42,305 bases of DNA. Source: Pseudomonadales bacterium. Its GTDB lineage: Bacteria; Pseudomonadota; Gammaproteobacteria; Pseudomonadales; Azotimanducaceae. Location: assembly GCA_023300545.1 (NCBI GenBank), contig JALZVT010000087.1, positions 1-42,305 on the forward strand, given 5' to 3'. The position numbers and the translations under genes were made by a program. This document shows, one piece after another, positions 17,501 through 24,275 of the stretch. The notes below the pieces were generated by a model, which was not told where the DNA came from, did not search any database, and saw nothing but the letters and a program-made list of their open reading frames with translations. Every line of letters begins with the position of its first letter. The first letter of the stretch is position 1.

Positions 17501-18644
17501 ACGTACCACGGCGAAGACAATTTTGGCAGATGTGCGGGATACAGATACGGTTGCCCGCATTGGCGGGGACGAGTTTGCCGTTATTCTTACGCGCTGTTCT
17601 CAGAAAATCGCACTGCAACGTGCTGAGGACATTCGCCGCAGCATTCAGGATCTTGAGTTTTTTTGGGAAGCTGAGGTGTTTCGCATAGGGGCAAGCATTG
17701 GTGTCGTTGCTATTGGCGAGGCAGCAACTGGCATGTCTGAGCTACAGCAGTTAGCCGATGCGGCCTGTTATGCCGCCAAGGATGCTGGGAGGAATCGCGT
17801 GCATCTGGTTTCAAGTACGCAAGATGCGGCGCACGAACACCGCGGTGATATGCGCTGGGTGCAGCGAGTCAAGAGCGCCATCGATACCAATGGATTTGTA
17901 TTGTTTGGGCAGAGAATCATGTCACTTACTGATGAGCCTGCACAGTCGCTGTCTCAGGAACGCATAGAAGTTTTGATTCGTCTGCGTGATCGCCCCTCTG
18001 ATCGGCTTATTCCGCCGGGCGCATTTTTGCCCGTTGTTGAACGCTATGGGTTGCACGACAAACTTGACCTGTGGGTCGTTTCGCAGGTTATAGCGACTAT
18101 TTTGTCGCAGAAATCGAAGGAAAGGGCTAAGCGCCAGTTCTGGGTGAATCTGTCAGGGGCGAGCGTAAGTGACAAGAAATTTTCGACGGCACTAATTGGA
18201 CTGGTTGCGGAAGCAGGCATTCCGGCGGGTAGTCTGAATTTTGAAATCACCGAAACCGCAGTCATTCGAAAAATGGACGCGGCTGCTCGGCTGGTTTCGT
18301 CGCTAAGAAGCATGGGTTGCCAATTTGCCCTGGATGATTTTGGCAGCGGCCTGTCTTCCTTCGGGTATCTTAAAAAGCTCAACGTTGATTGTTTGAAGGT
18401 AGACGGTGAATTTATTCGGAATATTGCAGCGGACCCAACAGATCCCATATTTGTAAAGTCGATTATTGATATCGCCCACACGCTGGACATGGTGGTGGTC
18501 ACTGAGTTTGTGGAAGATGACGATATTCTACAAAGGGTTCGGGCATTGGGCGCCGATTACGCTCAGGGTTTTGGTGTGCACCGCCCAGAACCGCTTGAAG
18601 GCCTGGTAGATACAGTGATTCCATCTGCGCGGGCGAAGGGGTAG
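14559..18644 (+). CDS. Membrane sensor: beta-propeller, Y_Y_Y, PAS, GGDEF and EAL domains
   Basis: A 1361-residue c-di-GMP signalling protein. A signal peptide (about residues 1-22) is followed by a periplasmic two-component-regulator-type propeller (about 30-630; motifs such as DSRGFLWVGSFGGLNRFDG and DSQDRLWVGDAEGG), a Y_Y_Y domain (about 640-720), one membrane helix (about 724-745), a coiled coil and a PAS domain (about 800-915). GGDEF lies at 1002-1006 with an intact I-site R993xxD996. The EAL domain follows, with EVL at 1137-1139, EITET and DDFGSG at 1259-1264. Both catalytic sites look plausible, so it may be bifunctional with feedback inhibition. The propeller resembles those of polysaccharide-sensing hybrid kinases. 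No clear ribosome site is seen. Confidence 0.93.
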   Translation: MNLARCLALVVACVIAQDVAAAELGIPPDPPFRVYSVADGLNQKGAQYVAQDSRGFLWVGSFGGLNRFDGANFTSFTTRHGLRNNFVTALLSDSQDRLWVGDAEGGITLIEQGKVVLTLDPPKGHQGIIRSLVELNGVLYMGTEPGGLRRLSMASPGDGIELLFDLPSGITTVAVGGSSELLLVSENRLYSYQLQADSQPQLLEEGITSLSGSAVAGVYVGSSEHQVGRWDDGKITWLPERYAEPVERIVFNKRSPTWIHTKNFLIPFGAPGKQITVLEATDALEDAEGVVWIARPSGLARYLGSTFTHYSLPVGEISPAVFAIQPDAENGYWFGTDLGLMRLDAGGNLTSVAAQFNMPKEQVRSLRLASDKQTLWVPHINGRIYKVNTQTLASEVVFPVDNTVVVSLELDENDRVWAGTFDGSLLMHDPRTGRSRELNLGDSASIYSMSMGPDGWLWFTANYSGVYRLNTRLADAQPEQVISIDDIKRNLFTQILVSELASGRLKVLFTTTNGGVFEWLDGNLKSVIDDPFLADKTMYSIASLADNTLVIASNKGAYRYNSDTQQLQHYGPLNGFLGIEGKAHAMYLEGENTLWIGTAGGVSAMDISQPMSPVRAPASFITRLSLDKGEVSLTQQSPTEVIGGSVMVEYAAVSTRAPNGLEYSHILNGSDGDWSPATTNKSVGYSHLPPGRYEFQVRARHPGSVWGDSDRWSFVVPTPFWKTHWFIGLLLLGSLVIIRVLVQLRLRSIARANQRLREEVAERTRSIELGRAELEKSNRLLSTEIDERQRSDVLRADVEARFHQAYQNSPIGMALVNKEGLVYDANPSLKALFWPEAAADDKAPLLAVIAEHDQSRFETFLAAFSADELDTPSMQFECVAFNGNTRRIDFLPSAVRDDVGDLRYILLLANDVTDSYAMTRQLKYQASFDELTGLLNRRAYSERLKETGLNSKNDAFLLLLDLDQFKVVNDTCGHAAGDELLRTTAKTILADVRDTDTVARIGGDEFAVILTRCSQKIALQRAEDIRRSIQDLEFFWEAEVFRIGASIGVVAIGEAATGMSELQQLADAACYAAKDAGRNRVHLVSSTQDAAHEHRGDMRWVQRVKSAIDTNGFVLFGQRIMSLTDEPAQSLSQERIEVLIRLRDRPSDRLIPPGAFLPVVERYGLHDKLDLWVVSQVIATILSQKSKERAKRQFWVNLSGASVSDKKFSTALIGLVAEAGIPAGSLNFEITETAVIRKMDAAARLVSSLRSMGCQFALDDFGSGLSSFGYLKKLNVDCLKVDGEFIRNIAADPTDPIFVKSIIDIAHTLDMVVVTEFVEDDDILQRVRALGADYAQGFGVHRPEPLEGLVDTVIPSARAKG

Positions 18645-18648
18645 CTTG

Positions 18649-18667
18649 GTGCTCGCTTAACGAGCAC
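18649..18667 (+). terminator. Perfect hairpin after the GGDEF/EAL gene
   Basis: GTGCTCG and CGAGCAC form a seven-pair perfect stem around CTTAA, 4 nt after the stop codon. There is no T-run, so termination is uncertain. Confidence 0.4.
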
Positions 18668-18692
18668 GCTGGAGTCAGCGGGTTTGATTCAT

Positions 18693-18848
18693 TTAACCTG
18701 CTATCGCAACCACAATGGCAAACACGACTAGGCACGCGGCTACGAGAAGTAGTGTCTTGACGGTGTTAGCGCCATCACCTGTTCGTCTGTCCTGATCGGT
18801 CAACCGCTTCTTCCATGTCGATAAGGCCTCTAAGCTATACGAATGCAC
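18693..18848 (-). CDS. Putative 51-aa single-span membrane protein
   Basis: A GTG-started frame of 51 codons. The first 30 residues are polar and charged (EALSTWKKRLTDQDRRTGDG). The end is one strongly hydrophobic helix (TLLLVAACLVVFAIVVAIAG) running to the C-terminus, giving a tail-anchored topology. It lies between the sensor gene and tRNA-Ser on the opposite strand from the sensor. No strong ribosome site precedes the GTG, and a TTG 16 codons... further in (at the L of RLTDQ) is an alternative. The sharp polar-then-hydrophobic layout in an otherwise empty gap is the main support. Unknown family. Confidence 0.4.
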   Translation of the reverse strand: MHSYSLEALSTWKKRLTDQDRRTGDGANTVKTLLLVAACLVVFAIVVAIAG

Positions 18849-18973
18849 TTTTCATGGTTGTGATCTGGGTGCTAAGCCCATCGCAGTGGTTTGCTGATTG
18901 GTTGGCGTGAGATTGGGGTCACTGTTCGGCATGCATCGATGCTGATTTTGATCGGCTGTAATTTGGCCAAATA
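18849..18973. other. Gap between small ORF and tRNA-Ser, nothing recognised
   Basis: This sequence downstream of tRNA-Ser shows no gene with supporting features. It may include tRNA 3'-trailer processing sequence or the promoter of the 51-codon frame. Confidence 0.4.
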
Positions 18974-19063
18974 TGGCGGAGAGGGAGGGATTCGAACCCT
19001 CGAAGAGAATTAACCCTTACACACTTTCCAGGCGTGCTCCTTCGGCCGCTCGGACACCTCTCC
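18974..19063 (-). tRNA. tRNA-Ser (anticodon GGA)
   Basis: The complement gives a 90-nt class II tRNA. The acceptor stem is GGAGAGG/CCTCTCC, the anticodon loop is CTGGAAA with anticodon GGA, the long variable arm begins GTGTAAGGG, the T-loop is TTCGAAT, the discriminator is G and the CCA is encoded. It reads TCC and TCT serine codons. Confidence 0.96.
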
Positions 19064-19110
19064 AGAGGGGTATGGGTGACCGGTGACGGTGGTCAGATCC
19101 ATATTATGGC

Positions 19111-19220
19111 GGCAGCCCATCCAGCCACACCTCGGCGCTCGAGTCCTCTGTCTCCGTTGCTCCCTTCCGGGCCTGGCGGGGTGTACAGGATATCGCCGCG
19201 AGGGGACCGAATGGGCCACC
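19111..19220 (-). ncRNA. ffs: Bacterial small SRP RNA (4.5S RNA)
   Basis: About 110 nt. The conserved apical domain reads CCGCCAGGCCCGGAAGGGAG then CAACGG on the minus strand, the SRP RNA tetraloop hairpin bound by Ffh. The ends GGTGGCCCAT and ATGGGCTGCC pair over ten positions (two G-U) to close the long hairpin, which sets the boundaries. It forms the signal recognition particle with Ffh for cotranslational membrane targeting. It follows tRNA-Ser upstream on the same strand, 47 nt away. Confidence 0.95.
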
Positions 19221-19331
19221 ATTGAAGCGGCGCCATCCTAACAGCGCGCGCGACGCTGTTCCATGCGATACCATCAATTTAGCCGTACTTTTTGCATCTA
19301 CGGCCTAATGCGTCTGTTGAGGGGGGAAATT

Positions 19332-19859
19332 ATGTCGTATCACCATCTGGCCATTGTCACCAAAGACATGGCCGCGACCCATCGGTTTTACACCGATGGC
19401 ATGGGTTTTGAACTTGTTAAGGTCGAAAAAGCGCCTTCGCCTACGGGGGGCTGGGCCAAGCACTTCTTTTATGACACGGGCGATGGCGAGATGATGGCCT
19501 TCTGGGAGTTGCATGACGACAGTATTGCGGCAGACCACGAGACGGCCATTGCGACGGGGCTTGGTTTGCCTATGTGGACCAACCACATTGCCTTCGGTGC
19601 TGACAGCCTTGATGGGCTCGCAGCGGCAAAAGACCGGCTGCTGGCAGCCGGGCATGATGTGATGGAAATCGACCATAACTGGTGTCAGTCGGTGTACGTC
19701 ACAGACCCGAACGGGATTATGGTCGAATTTTGTGTCACCACCGAGGCCTTCACTCAAGCTGATCGTGAGGCGGCTCTAGCCGCGCTAACCAGCGACGAAC
19801 TGGCTGACAGCCCACCACCTAAAATCATGATGCATCAGGCGAGTGCCTCGGCGGGTTAG
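19332..19859 (+). CDS. Glyoxalase/VOC-superfamily protein
   Basis: A 175-residue protein with a vicinal-oxygen-chelate fold. HHLAIVTKDMAATHRFYTDG is the first beta-alpha-beta unit with a metal-ligand His, MMAFWEL carries a Glu, NHIAFGADSLDGL starts the second module with His, and DPNGIMVEFCVTT ends with the metal-ligand Glu. The two-module arrangement suits a metal-dependent lyase or dioxygenase, but the substrate is unknown. I use the ATG at 19332, preceded by a GAGGGG ribosome site, rather than 19263. Its stop overlaps the convergent pspF stop. Confidence 0.85.
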   Translation: MSYHHLAIVTKDMAATHRFYTDGMGFELVKVEKAPSPTGGWAKHFFYDTGDGEMMAFWELHDDSIAADHETAIATGLGLPMWTNHIAFGADSLDGLAAAKDRLLAAGHDVMEIDHNWCQSVYVTDPNGIMVEFCVTTEAFTQADREAALAALTSDELADSPPPKIMMHQASASAG

Positions 19860-20938
19860 TCGGACGGGTCACCGTCGTCCGAGGTGGCGTTGAGTAGATC
19901 GTATTTTTTGAGTAGTCCGCGCAGTTGGTGGTAGGTCAGCCCGAGTAACTCCGCGGCTTTGCGTTGGTTGAACCGGGCTTCTTCCATGCCTTGTTCGATC
20001 AGGCTTATCTCGTGACGCTTGAGTTCGTCTCGCAGATCCAAGGGCAGTGCATGCGCATGTGTAGTCGGAGTGGCTGCAGCCGCTGGGCTTGCAGAGACTG
20101 CAACGGTAGTCTTGCGCGCAGGTGTTTCGCTCGATAAAACACGGTTTACGGGCGAACCGGGCCGAAAGGGCGATTCAAACGCGTCGAGAATTATCTCGTC
20201 TACCTCAACATCTTCCACCGTGCGATAAACGCTTCGTTCCACTGCGTTTTTAAGTTCGCGAATATTGCCGGGCCAAAGATGCGTGTTCAATTCTTCACGT
20301 GCACGCTGGCTGAAACCAGGGAAAAATTCACGTCCTAGTTCGGTGGCCATGTTGATCGCAAAGGTTTGTGCCAGCAGCTCGATATCTTCGAGGCGGGCGC
20401 GTAGAGGGGGTAAGGTCACAACGTCGAAAGCGAGGCGGTCGAGCAGGTCGTGACGGAAGTTACCGGCGTCAGCGAGGGCAGGGAGATCGACATTGGTTGC
20501 CGCCACCATGCGCACATCAACGCGCTGGGTTTTCTGTCCGCCCAGGCGTTCAAACTCACCGTATTCAATCACCCGCAGGAGCTTTTCCTGCACGCGCATG
20601 GAGGTGGTCGCCAGTTCATCAAGAAACAGGGTGCCCTTATTTGCGCGTTCGAACCGGCCCTGATGGGCGCGGCTGGCGCCCGTAAACGAACCCGCCTCGT
20701 GGCCAAACAGCTCACTTTCCAGCAACGTCTCGCTGATGGCTGCGCAATTCACCTTCTGGTAATCGGCTTCCCAGCGATTCGACAGGTAATGCAAGCGGGC
20801 GGCGATCAGTTCCTTGCCTGTGCCGCGCTCGCCGACGACCAAGACGGGTTTCTCGAGTGGCGCTATTCGGGACACTTCCTCAAGCACCTGTAGAAAGGCC
20901 GGGGCTTCACCGATCATTCTTTCGGAATCTTGCTGCAT
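19856..20938 (-). CDS. pspF: Phage shock protein operon activator PspF (sigma-54 enhancer-binding protein)
   Basis: A 360-residue bacterial enhancer-binding protein without a receiver domain, as is typical of PspF. The AAA+ core starts at once: IGEAPAFLQVLEEVSRIAPL, Walker A GERGTGKE (about residues 36-43), GSFTGA at about 83-88 in place of the usual GAFTGA that contacts sigma-54, then GTLFLDELATTS (Walker B) and the RMVAATN sensor. A Fis-type helix-turn-helix ends the protein (FNQRKAAELLGLTYHQLRGL). In known systems PspA binds and inhibits it until the inner membrane is stressed. It is divergent from pspA. ATG 20938 is preferred over TTG 20944. Confidence 0.96.
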   Translation of the reverse strand: MQQDSERMIGEAPAFLQVLEEVSRIAPLEKPVLVVGERGTGKELIAARLHYLSNRWEADYQKVNCAAISETLLESELFGHEAGSFTGASRAHQGRFERANKGTLFLDELATTSMRVQEKLLRVIEYGEFERLGGQKTQRVDVRMVAATNVDLPALADAGNFRHDLLDRLAFDVVTLPPLRARLEDIELLAQTFAINMATELGREFFPGFSQRAREELNTHLWPGNIRELKNAVERSVYRTVEDVEVDEIILDAFESPFRPGSPVNRVLSSETPARKTTVAVSASPAAAATPTTHAHALPLDLRDELKRHEISLIEQGMEEARFNQRKAAELLGLTYHQLRGLLKKYDLLNATSDDGDPSD

Positions 20939-21054
20939 GGCCAATTCGGTGTACCTGGCGGCTGGTTAGGTTGGCGAAATCGTGCCAACAGTTAGCGAAA
21001 TTAGCCACCGAAAACTGCTATCTCCGTAGTCTCTTTTTTGATTAGGATAAAATA

Positions 21055-21077
21055 TCTAACATAAACAGTAAGTTAGA
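21055..21077. promoter_or_regulatory. Dyad upstream of the psp promoter, possible PspF enhancer
   Basis: TCTAAC (21055-21060) and GTTAGA (21072-21077) form a perfect six-base inverted repeat spaced by 11 nt in AT-rich DNA between pspF and pspA. It sits about 15 nt before the -24 element, nearer than E. coli PspF enhancers, so assignment is tentative. Confidence 0.3.
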
Positions 21078-21091
21078 GATTTTTGAGGACT

Positions 21092-21107
21092 TGGCACGAA
21101 AAATGGA
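21092..21107 (+). promoter_or_regulatory. Sigma-54 (-24/-12) promoter of pspABC
   Basis: TGGCACG at 21092-21098 is a full match to the -24 element, followed by four bases and ATGGA in the -12 position (consensus TTGCA or TTGCT). The invariant GG is present; the -12 GC is GG. Its location between divergent pspF and pspA fits PspF control. Transcription would start near 21118. Confidence 0.6.
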
Positions 21108-21188
21108 TTACTTATTACGACGCCGGCGAGACGCACTAAGTGACTCACCGGACCCAGTTGCTCTCACAGCCTTATGGAGACAGTGGAC

Positions 21189-21884
21189 ATGAGCATTTTT
21201 TCTCGCATGTCAGACATCGTGAATTCGAACATCAACTCGCTACTTGATCGGGCTGAAGACCCCGAGAAAATGGTGCGCCTCATTATTCAGGAGATGGAAG
21301 AAACTCTGGTTGAGGTGCGTACCACTTCAGCCCGGGCCATCGCTGACAAGAAAGAGCTGTCGCGGCGCCTCAATTGGCTCAACGAAGAAGTCACTGAGTG
21401 GGAGCGGAAAGCGGAAGTTGCGATTAGCAAAGATCGTGACGATCTCGCAAAAGCGGCTCTGGGCGAACGCAATAAGGCGGAAGATACTCGCTCGGCGGTT
21501 GCTGAGGAAGTGGGTCTGCTCGATGCGACGCTCGAGACGCTCGCCAGCGACACTGCGGCACTGCAAGCCAAGATCAAAGACGCCAAGACGCGGCAGAACG
21601 CGATTGTGATTCGTGGCCAGGCCGCCCGCACTCGGCTGGATGTGCGCGAACGTCTGTCGGAGCACAACATTGACGATGCCATGCAGCGCTTTGAAAGCTA
21701 TGAGCGCAAAATGGATGACCTCGAAGGTCAAGTAGAGGCCTACGACATGGTGCAGAAAACTCTGGCCGAAGAAATCAGCGACCTAGAAGACGCCCAAGGA
21801 CTGGACGATCAGCTGGCAGAGCTGAAGAAACGCGTAAGTAGCTCTTCGACAAGCTCTTCGACAAGCAACGGCGCGCAGCACTAG
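21189..21884 (+). CDS. pspA: Phage shock protein A
   Basis: A 231-residue PspA/Vipp1 (ESCRT-III-like) protein. The N-terminal amphipathic helix MSIFSRMSDIVNSNINSLLD is followed by DPEKMVRLIIQEMEETLVEV and long coiled-coil hairpins to about residue 215. A low-complexity Ser/Thr tail comes from a 12-bp tandem repeat at 21840-21863. PspA both restrains PspF and assembles on damaged inner membrane to limit proton leakage. The ATG at 21189 has GGAG upstream; a start at 21174 would add five residues. It is the first gene of the psp operon. Confidence 0.96.
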   Translation: MSIFSRMSDIVNSNINSLLDRAEDPEKMVRLIIQEMEETLVEVRTTSARAIADKKELSRRLNWLNEEVTEWERKAEVAISKDRDDLAKAALGERNKAEDTRSAVAEEVGLLDATLETLASDTAALQAKIKDAKTRQNAIVIRGQAARTRLDVRERLSEHNIDDAMQRFESYERKMDDLEGQVEAYDMVQKTLAEEISDLEDAQGLDDQLAELKKRVSSSSTSSSTSNGAQH

Positions 21885-21969
21885 ACCACGCGAGCGTTGC
21901 GCTAATCGCTTAGGTTCGTAAGACAGGTGGGTATGAAGCCCACTGCACCCAGGTAATCAGGAGAGGTTG

Positions 21970-22224
21970 ATGGACGGTATCGTGGTGGCATTTTTTGTAC
22001 CAACGGTCGTATTTATTATCGTGGTACTGCCGTTTTGGTTGTTTATGCACTACCGAACAAAGCAGCGAGCAGAGTCGTCACTGTCGCAAGCCGAGCGCGA
22101 TGATTTGCACTTGTTGTTGGGCAACGCCGAACGAATGATTGAGCGCATAGATACCCTCGAAGCCATTCTCGATGAAGAATCGCCGGGTTGGCGCAAACGC
22201 ATGGCAGACGAAGCAATCTCTTAG
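21970..22224 (+). CDS. pspB: Phage shock protein B
   Basis: An 84-residue inner-membrane protein. One N-terminal helix (IVVAFFVPTVVFIIVVLPFWLF) is followed by MHYRTKQR and a cytoplasmic leucine-zipper-like helix (LLLGNAERMIERIDTLEAIL) ending with the SPGWRKRM tail typical of PspB. GGAGAGG lies just before the ATG at 21970. With PspC it relays envelope stress to PspA and PspF. Confidence 0.93.
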   Translation: MDGIVVAFFVPTVVFIIVVLPFWLFMHYRTKQRAESSLSQAERDDLHLLLGNAERMIERIDTLEAILDEESPGWRKRMADEAIS

Positions 22225-22254
22225 CGGTAGCAGCGGTAACAAAAGGAATACGCG

Positions 22255-23061
22255 GTGAGTAAAGGCAGCAAAAAGCAGGAAGTGCAGCGGGCCATGGGCC
22301 GGCTGGAAGACGCAGTAAAAGAACTTGGCGATGCAGCAAAAGGGAATTTTGCGGAACGTGCTGCCGAGGTGCTGGAGCAAACTGCGGCAAAGCTGAAGAG
22401 TGAGCAGAACGCTCAGGGCGCCGCACAAGACAGCGCCAGCGCAGCCGGCTATGGCTCCTCACACGAAAGGGACAACGAGCGCTTCGATGACAAAGGCAGA
22501 CTCGGACATTGGCAAAGCACTCGGGCGACGCGACCTTTTCGTGATCTGGATAACGCGCGACTGTGGGGTATTTGCGCGGGCACGGCGCCCTACCTTGGGC
22601 TCGAGATTTGGGTTGTTCGCTGCATGGCAATCACCGCTTTTGTGTTTATGCCACAAGTTATCGTCCCAGCTTATGTTATCGCCTATTTTATTCTGGATTC
22701 TTACTCAGAGCTCGATGAGCAGTTTGGCCCGGTCAGCACGCGCCGTAGTCGGCGCTTGCGCAAGCGCCGACTACGGCAGGAAAAGGCCAAAGCGAAAGCA
22801 GAGGCGAAATACGCGGTTCGAACTGACTATGCCGCCAACAGCGAAGCGGCAGCGCCTGCTAAACCCGAATCCCACTCACAATCTCGACGTCAGCGGCGTG
22901 GCGCAGCGGCCGCTACGCCACCGCTACCGCCTTCACGTACGGTGCTGCGTAACGTGAAAGGCGCTTTGAACGAGGCTGAGTTGCGATTGCGTCGGATGGA
23001 AGGTCACGTCACCTCTGGCCGCTATGAACTGCAGAAAGAACTGCGCAAGATAGACGCCTGA
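22255..23061 (+). CDS. pspC: PspC-domain protein with long N- and C-terminal extensions
   Basis: A 268-residue protein starting at GTG 22255 behind AAGGA. The PspC domain is at about residues 94-150 (FRDLDNARLWGICAGTAPYL, then a hydrophobic helix pair to YFILDSYSELDEQFG). The E. coli protein is only about 120 residues. Here there is a 90-residue, Ala/Glu-rich helical N-terminus and a basic, Ala-rich linker (about 158-240). A C-terminal segment, LRRMEGHVTSGRYELQKEL, is characteristic of proteobacterial PspC tails. A perfect 36-bp palindrome lies at 22742-22777 within the basic linker (residues 163-174). It presumably senses membrane stress with PspB. Confidence 0.9.
   Translation: MSKGSKKQEVQRAMGRLEDAVKELGDAAKGNFAERAAEVLEQTAAKLKSEQNAQGAAQDSASAAGYGSSHERDNERFDDKGRLGHWQSTRATRPFRDLDNARLWGICAGTAPYLGLEIWVVRCMAITAFVFMPQVIVPAYVIAYFILDSYSELDEQFGPVSTRRSRRLRKRRLRQEKAKAKAEAKYAVRTDYAANSEAAAPAKPESHSQSRRQRRGAAAATPPLPPSRTVLRNVKGALNEAELRLRRMEGHVTSGRYELQKELRKIDA
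22742..22777. repeat. Perfect 36-bp palindrome inside pspC
   Basis: The 18-base arm GCCGTAGTCGGCGCTTGC (22742-22759) is followed immediately by its exact reverse complement (22760-22777), with no spacer. The DNA could extrude as a cruciform, and the mRNA would form a very stable GC-rich hairpin once a few central bases unpair. It encodes the Arg-rich linker of PspC. Confidence 0.95.
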
Positions 23062-23116
23062 TAGCCATCGTACTGATCACAGCTATCACATCAACAACCG
23101 ACACCGAGGAATAGAA

Positions 23117-23338
23117 ATGAACGACGTTTTCATCATGGTAATTGCGATTGTGGCCATTAGCGTCGGCGCAGGTGTGTACCGGGATTATTTGAAAACCCAG
23201 CGCCAGATTGGCAAGAACACCGAGGCCGACTCTGATCTGCAGGCTGAATTGATGCGTTTGGCGGCACGGGTTGCGGTGCTTGAAGAGATAGTCACAGACA
23301 GCAAATACCAGCTCAACCGCGAGTTGGAGAGCCTCTAA
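23117..23338 (+). CDS. Fourth psp-operon small membrane protein (PspB/PspC-tail-like)
   Basis: A 73-residue protein with an N-terminal membrane helix (VFIMVIAIVAISVGAGVY), a basic stretch and a C-terminal helix AARVAVLEEIVTDSKYQLNR then ELESL. This helix follows the same pattern as the end of PspC (LE/ME, VT, Y-x-L, EL), and its topology is like PspB. GAGGAA lies about 7 nt before the ATG. It sits 55 nt after pspC and is probably co-transcribed as a further membrane component of the Psp sensor. No PspD/PspG-type sequence is recognised. Confidence 0.75.
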   Translation: MNDVFIMVIAIVAISVGAGVYRDYLKTQRQIGKNTEADSDLQAELMRLAARVAVLEEIVTDSKYQLNRELESL

Positions 23339-23357
23339 CCGCCGCGTTTTCATATTG

Positions 23358-24143
23358 TCAGGCTGGGGCAATCCCGGCCTGAGTGATGCGGTCTGGTCGA
23401 TCAGTAAAGACCCCGGTCGCGCCATCTCTGGCCAGACGTTTGGCTGAGCGCAGTGAGTTCACTGTATAAACCACCGCCCCAAACCCTGCTGCACGAATTG
23501 CTCCCAACCGGCTCGCTGTTGCTATGCGAGCGTTGATATTGATGGCACAGGCGCCCAGTTCCTTACCCGTTTGCAGCATTTGCTTCGACGGCCTGTGAAA
23601 CAGTGGCGCGACAGCGGTTGTGGTGTTGATTGCTCTGAACTGATGCAATTGCTCGTGCTCGAATGACGACACGAGGATATCGTGGGGCGGGTTCCACAGA
23701 GCAAGCGCTGCCGCGACAGGAGCGGCCGTGGCGGGGCCTTTGAGCTCTAGATTGATTGCAACTCGACCGGGCACGCTGGCAAAGACCTCCGCCAGCAGGG
23801 GTATCTGCGCACCGTCACCTGCGTCCAGCGCCCGTAGCTGGGGCAGTTCAAGCCCAGTCAGTCGACCTCGGCCGTTGGTCGTTCGATTGAGCGTGTCGTC
23901 ATGAATGACGAGTAGCTCGCCTGCGTGCCAATAAACGTCGAGTTCAATGGCGTCGACGCCCAGTTGCACCGCCCGCTGGAACGACGGCAGGGTGTTTTCA
24001 GCCACAAGGCCAGCCGCGCCCCGATGACCGATTATGCTGAAGCCGGTTTGCCAGCGCAGACCGGAGTGGGGTGCTGGCGTTGAAGCAAGGCCGCTAGAGC
24101 CTAAAGCGGCGGGTTGGATGTTGGCGGTATACGATTTGGTCAT
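23358..24143 (-). CDS. Glycerophosphodiester phosphodiesterase
   Basis: A 261-residue GDPD-family enzyme. The signature IIGHRGAAGLVAENTLPSFQ supplies the catalytic His-Arg and Glu-Asn, DAIELDVY the metal-binding Glu and Asp, and LLVIHDDTLNRTTNG the second catalytic His. Downstream LELKG and VYTVNS motifs complete the TIM barrel. It hydrolyses glycerophosphodiesters to glycerol-3-phosphate and an alcohol. The first 30 residues are low complexity and there is no signal peptide, so it is most like cytoplasmic UgpQ. It converges on the psp operon end. Confidence 0.92.
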   Translation of the reverse strand: MTKSYTANIQPAALGSSGLASTPAPHSGLRWQTGFSIIGHRGAAGLVAENTLPSFQRAVQLGVDAIELDVYWHAGELLVIHDDTLNRTTNGRGRLTGLELPQLRALDAGDGAQIPLLAEVFASVPGRVAINLELKGPATAAPVAAALALWNPPHDILVSSFEHEQLHQFRAINTTTAVAPLFHRPSKQMLQTGKELGACAININARIATASRLGAIRAAGFGAVVYTVNSLRSAKRLARDGATGVFTDRPDRITQAGIAPA

Positions 24144-24275
24144 GCTGGCTTCTCAATTAACAGGCTCTGAATCTCCCTGGTGCCCAACTCCTGTGCCCCT
24201 TCTTCATATAAGGCGTAGCACCTAGGGATTACAAGTCGTAGCACCTGCGGTGCCAGCCCCCTACAATAGCAACCT

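Noticed and set aside
20368-20893. Plus-strand frames across pspF
   Set aside because: They are antisense to conserved AAA+ motifs of PspF and show no family features.
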